Part shown: piece after piece, positions 62,509 to 64,000 of the stretch
Layout: the number at the start of each line of letters is the position of its first letter
How positions within the stretch are numbered: the stretch's first letter is position 1
Notes under the pieces: generated by a model
Database searches by the model: none
What the model saw: the letters and a program-made list of their open reading frames with translations, nothing else
Told to the model about the DNA's origin: nothing
Assembly (NCBI GenBank): GCA_010015745.1
Contig: ML978186.1
Location: forward strand, 229,305 to 293,304
Length of the DNA stretch: 64,000 bases
DNA from: Setomelanomma holmii
Lineage: Eukaryota; Ascomycota; Dothideomycetes; Pleosporales; Phaeosphaeriaceae
Direction of reading: 5' to 3'
Program-made: the position numbers and the translations under genes

Positions 62509-63192
62509 CTAGATATCAGATTTCACGACCTGCTCAGACCTACGCAAGTAGCAAATGCGCAGCTTAATCTTCTTGCCCCTCGCAATGTTTTCAATCCTTA
62601 ACCAGCTCGTCAAATACCCGAATATGCGTTTGGGAGTATGGATCACATTGTCCCAGTTGTGATTCGTCTCAGAGCAGTTCAAATGCCAGACTTCCAGAAT
62701 ATTTAAGTCCAGGACACTTGCAATTGGATCATGTGCGAGGACGTACTTCTCCCGCTCGAGGTTGCCATTGGCGTTGAGGAAGAAGAGGTCGCAGATCGGC
62801 ATATGCAGATGGCGAAGACCAGTGCACAAGGTGGCGAAGCTTATTATTCCCCGAATCAAGCCATAGTTTTGGAAGTACTCGATGTGTAGGTGGGTGATGC
62901 TTTTGTATGCTTTGTGGTCCACGACACGATCCAGCAATTACATAAGGAAGTTCTTGTTCGTCCAGCTGACTGTGATCAAGCGACCGCGGAGAAGAACAGG
63001 CAGTGATTCATGGAGGGTTTGATGGCTGGTGTAGCATAGGCCCGAAACAATAGCGGGTATGCGGCGAACCCAAGCACCATGGGGAGGGCGACGGAAGACG
63101 ATGAAGTCAGGCAGATCGGAAAGCTTGGCCGCATATATCTTCTCGCGAATTTCCAAAGGTAAGGACATGAAGCCGCGCCACAATCGTTCCAC
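62509..63192 (-). pseudogene. F-box-like gene interrupted by one in-frame TAA stop
   Basis: Two minus-strand frames are exactly contiguous in the same frame. The first (63192-62938) starts MERLWRGFMSLPLEIREKIY, with the F-box-like LPLEIREKIYAAKL block, and ends TNKNFLM-stop. The second goes straight on LLDRVVDHKAYKSITHLHIE and runs to 62509. Without the TAA at 62940-62938 the product would be 227 aa, a normal length for this family. No splice donor and acceptor pair that removes the stop is evident. A C-to-T change in a CAA codon would create this stop, and CpA-to-TpA is the RIP preference, but one site cannot prove RIP. It could also be a strain-specific null allele or a sequencing error. 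Confidence 0.65.
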
Positions 63193-64000
63193 ACAAATCG
63201 TATATCAAAAGCCGCATTGGGGGTTATTAAGCGTGACTCATATGGACTTGAAGGGCGAGATCTCGAGGCAGGCGACAGGGACGACGAGTGTCAGCATGCT
63301 CGGCGTTGCAGCTACACTTGCATCGCTACCTGGCAGTAGATACTCCGAAGCATCGAAGTACTCATCATCGGATCTTGACTCAAGATCGAAGTCATCTTCA
63401 GCGATCCCTTTGGAAGATGCTCGGGTATAGCATCTACATGAGACCCTGTCGTCGTTTTGCCAGACCGGCATGTCCTGGGAACGGGATGAGTGTCGGTAGA
63501 TAAGGTGTGCTTGATCGATTGGTAAAATTGTGCGGTTGACTTCTGTGGTTGACTTCTGCGGTTGACTTCTGCGGTTGACTTCTGCGGTTGATTTCTGCGG
63601 TTGAGAGAAGTTCTACTCGTTGGTGTGCCTCGAATTAGAAAGGCGGTTCTGCGGGCATTATAGAGCGAGGGTCCTGACGGTGCGTGAACTTCTCGCGCAA
63701 AGGGACGCAATCACCTTGGCGAGTGAATAGCGCAAACGTGAAGTTTCCCTGGTCCATCACCTCAGGAAACGACCCAAACCTGTGCTGGCTCTATCTAGAG
63801 TCTGGTTCAACTAACGTGTTCCACCAGCATCCCCGTCAACACCACCATCCCGTCTGCCCCACCAAAACCAGTACAGTCCAGCGTACGATTACTCAACAAT
63901 CACATGATTGAATTGTCTAAAACTTTGACAAAGGATAGACTAGATCTGTCTACATTGAGTCCTATTGTGGCCTTGTACATGACATTTGCTGCACGTTGGT
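63193..64000. other. Right-end region, no gene recognised
   Basis: About 800 bases to the window edge. The frames present are short and partly generated by the tandem repeat at 63531-63605. It may contain the upstream region of the F-box-like pseudogene. Confidence 0.4.
63531..63605 (+). repeat. 13-bp tandem repeat, five copies plus a partial one
   Basis: The unit TGCGGTTGACTTC repeats from 63531 at steps of 13 bases (63531, 63544, 63557, 63570, 63583, partial at 63596). The second copy has one C-to-T change (TGTGG) and the fifth has GAT for GAC. A 13-bp unit shifts reading frame each copy, so it is not a coding repeat. It is a small minisatellite. Confidence 0.9.

Noticed and set aside
63531..63605. 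Regular short repeats considered as a CRISPR array
   Set aside because: Units are directly adjacent without spacers and the genome is eukaryotic; it is a tandem minisatellite.

Overview
The window is fungal nuclear DNA, most likely from an ascomycete of the class Dothideomycetes. Genes carry many short introns (about 44-68 nt) with GTAAGT/GTATGT-like donors and CTAAC/CTGAC-like branch sites. The gene families are typical of such fungi: a multimodular NRPS, an ABCC transporter, a HET-domain protein, a urea permease, a PL4 lyase and small F-box-like proteins. All exon joins were made by eye from reading frame, splice consensus and family motifs; no alignment or RNA data were used.

Left part (1-27.5 kb): a secondary-metabolite locus. 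A very large NRPS gene runs on the minus strand from 18776 and leaves the window at base 1 (at least 6166 aa here). Its order is T-E-C-A-T-C-A-T-E-C-A-T-C-A-T-E-C. It opens with a carrier domain and an epimerase, without an adenylation domain. After a gene-free gap of about 3.4 kb, a divergently transcribed full-length ABCC-type exporter (22180-27480, 16 exons, 1494 aa) is the obvious candidate to export or give resistance to the peptide.

Middle part (27.9-49.5 kb): a 366-aa protein of unknown function (minus), an MFS transporter, a 1256-aa Ser/Pro/Arg-rich disordered protein, a small F-box-like gene with unresolved 5' structure, a gene-poor stretch (38.1-41.4 kb), an integral membrane protein with a reductase-like C-terminal domain, an 808-aa HET-domain protein (minus), a DUF7587-like gene with a frame problem at its 3' end, and a dispersed 5S rRNA gene on the minus strand (49331-49450).

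Right part (50.5-64 kb): a second MFS transporter, an AtuA/DUF1446 protein, a Dur3-type urea permease, a secreted rhamnogalacturonate lyase, then a decaying group of small F-box-like genes, one with an in-frame TAA, beside a 13-bp tandem repeat. These genes look like ordinary accessory/metabolic genes and not a single pathway.
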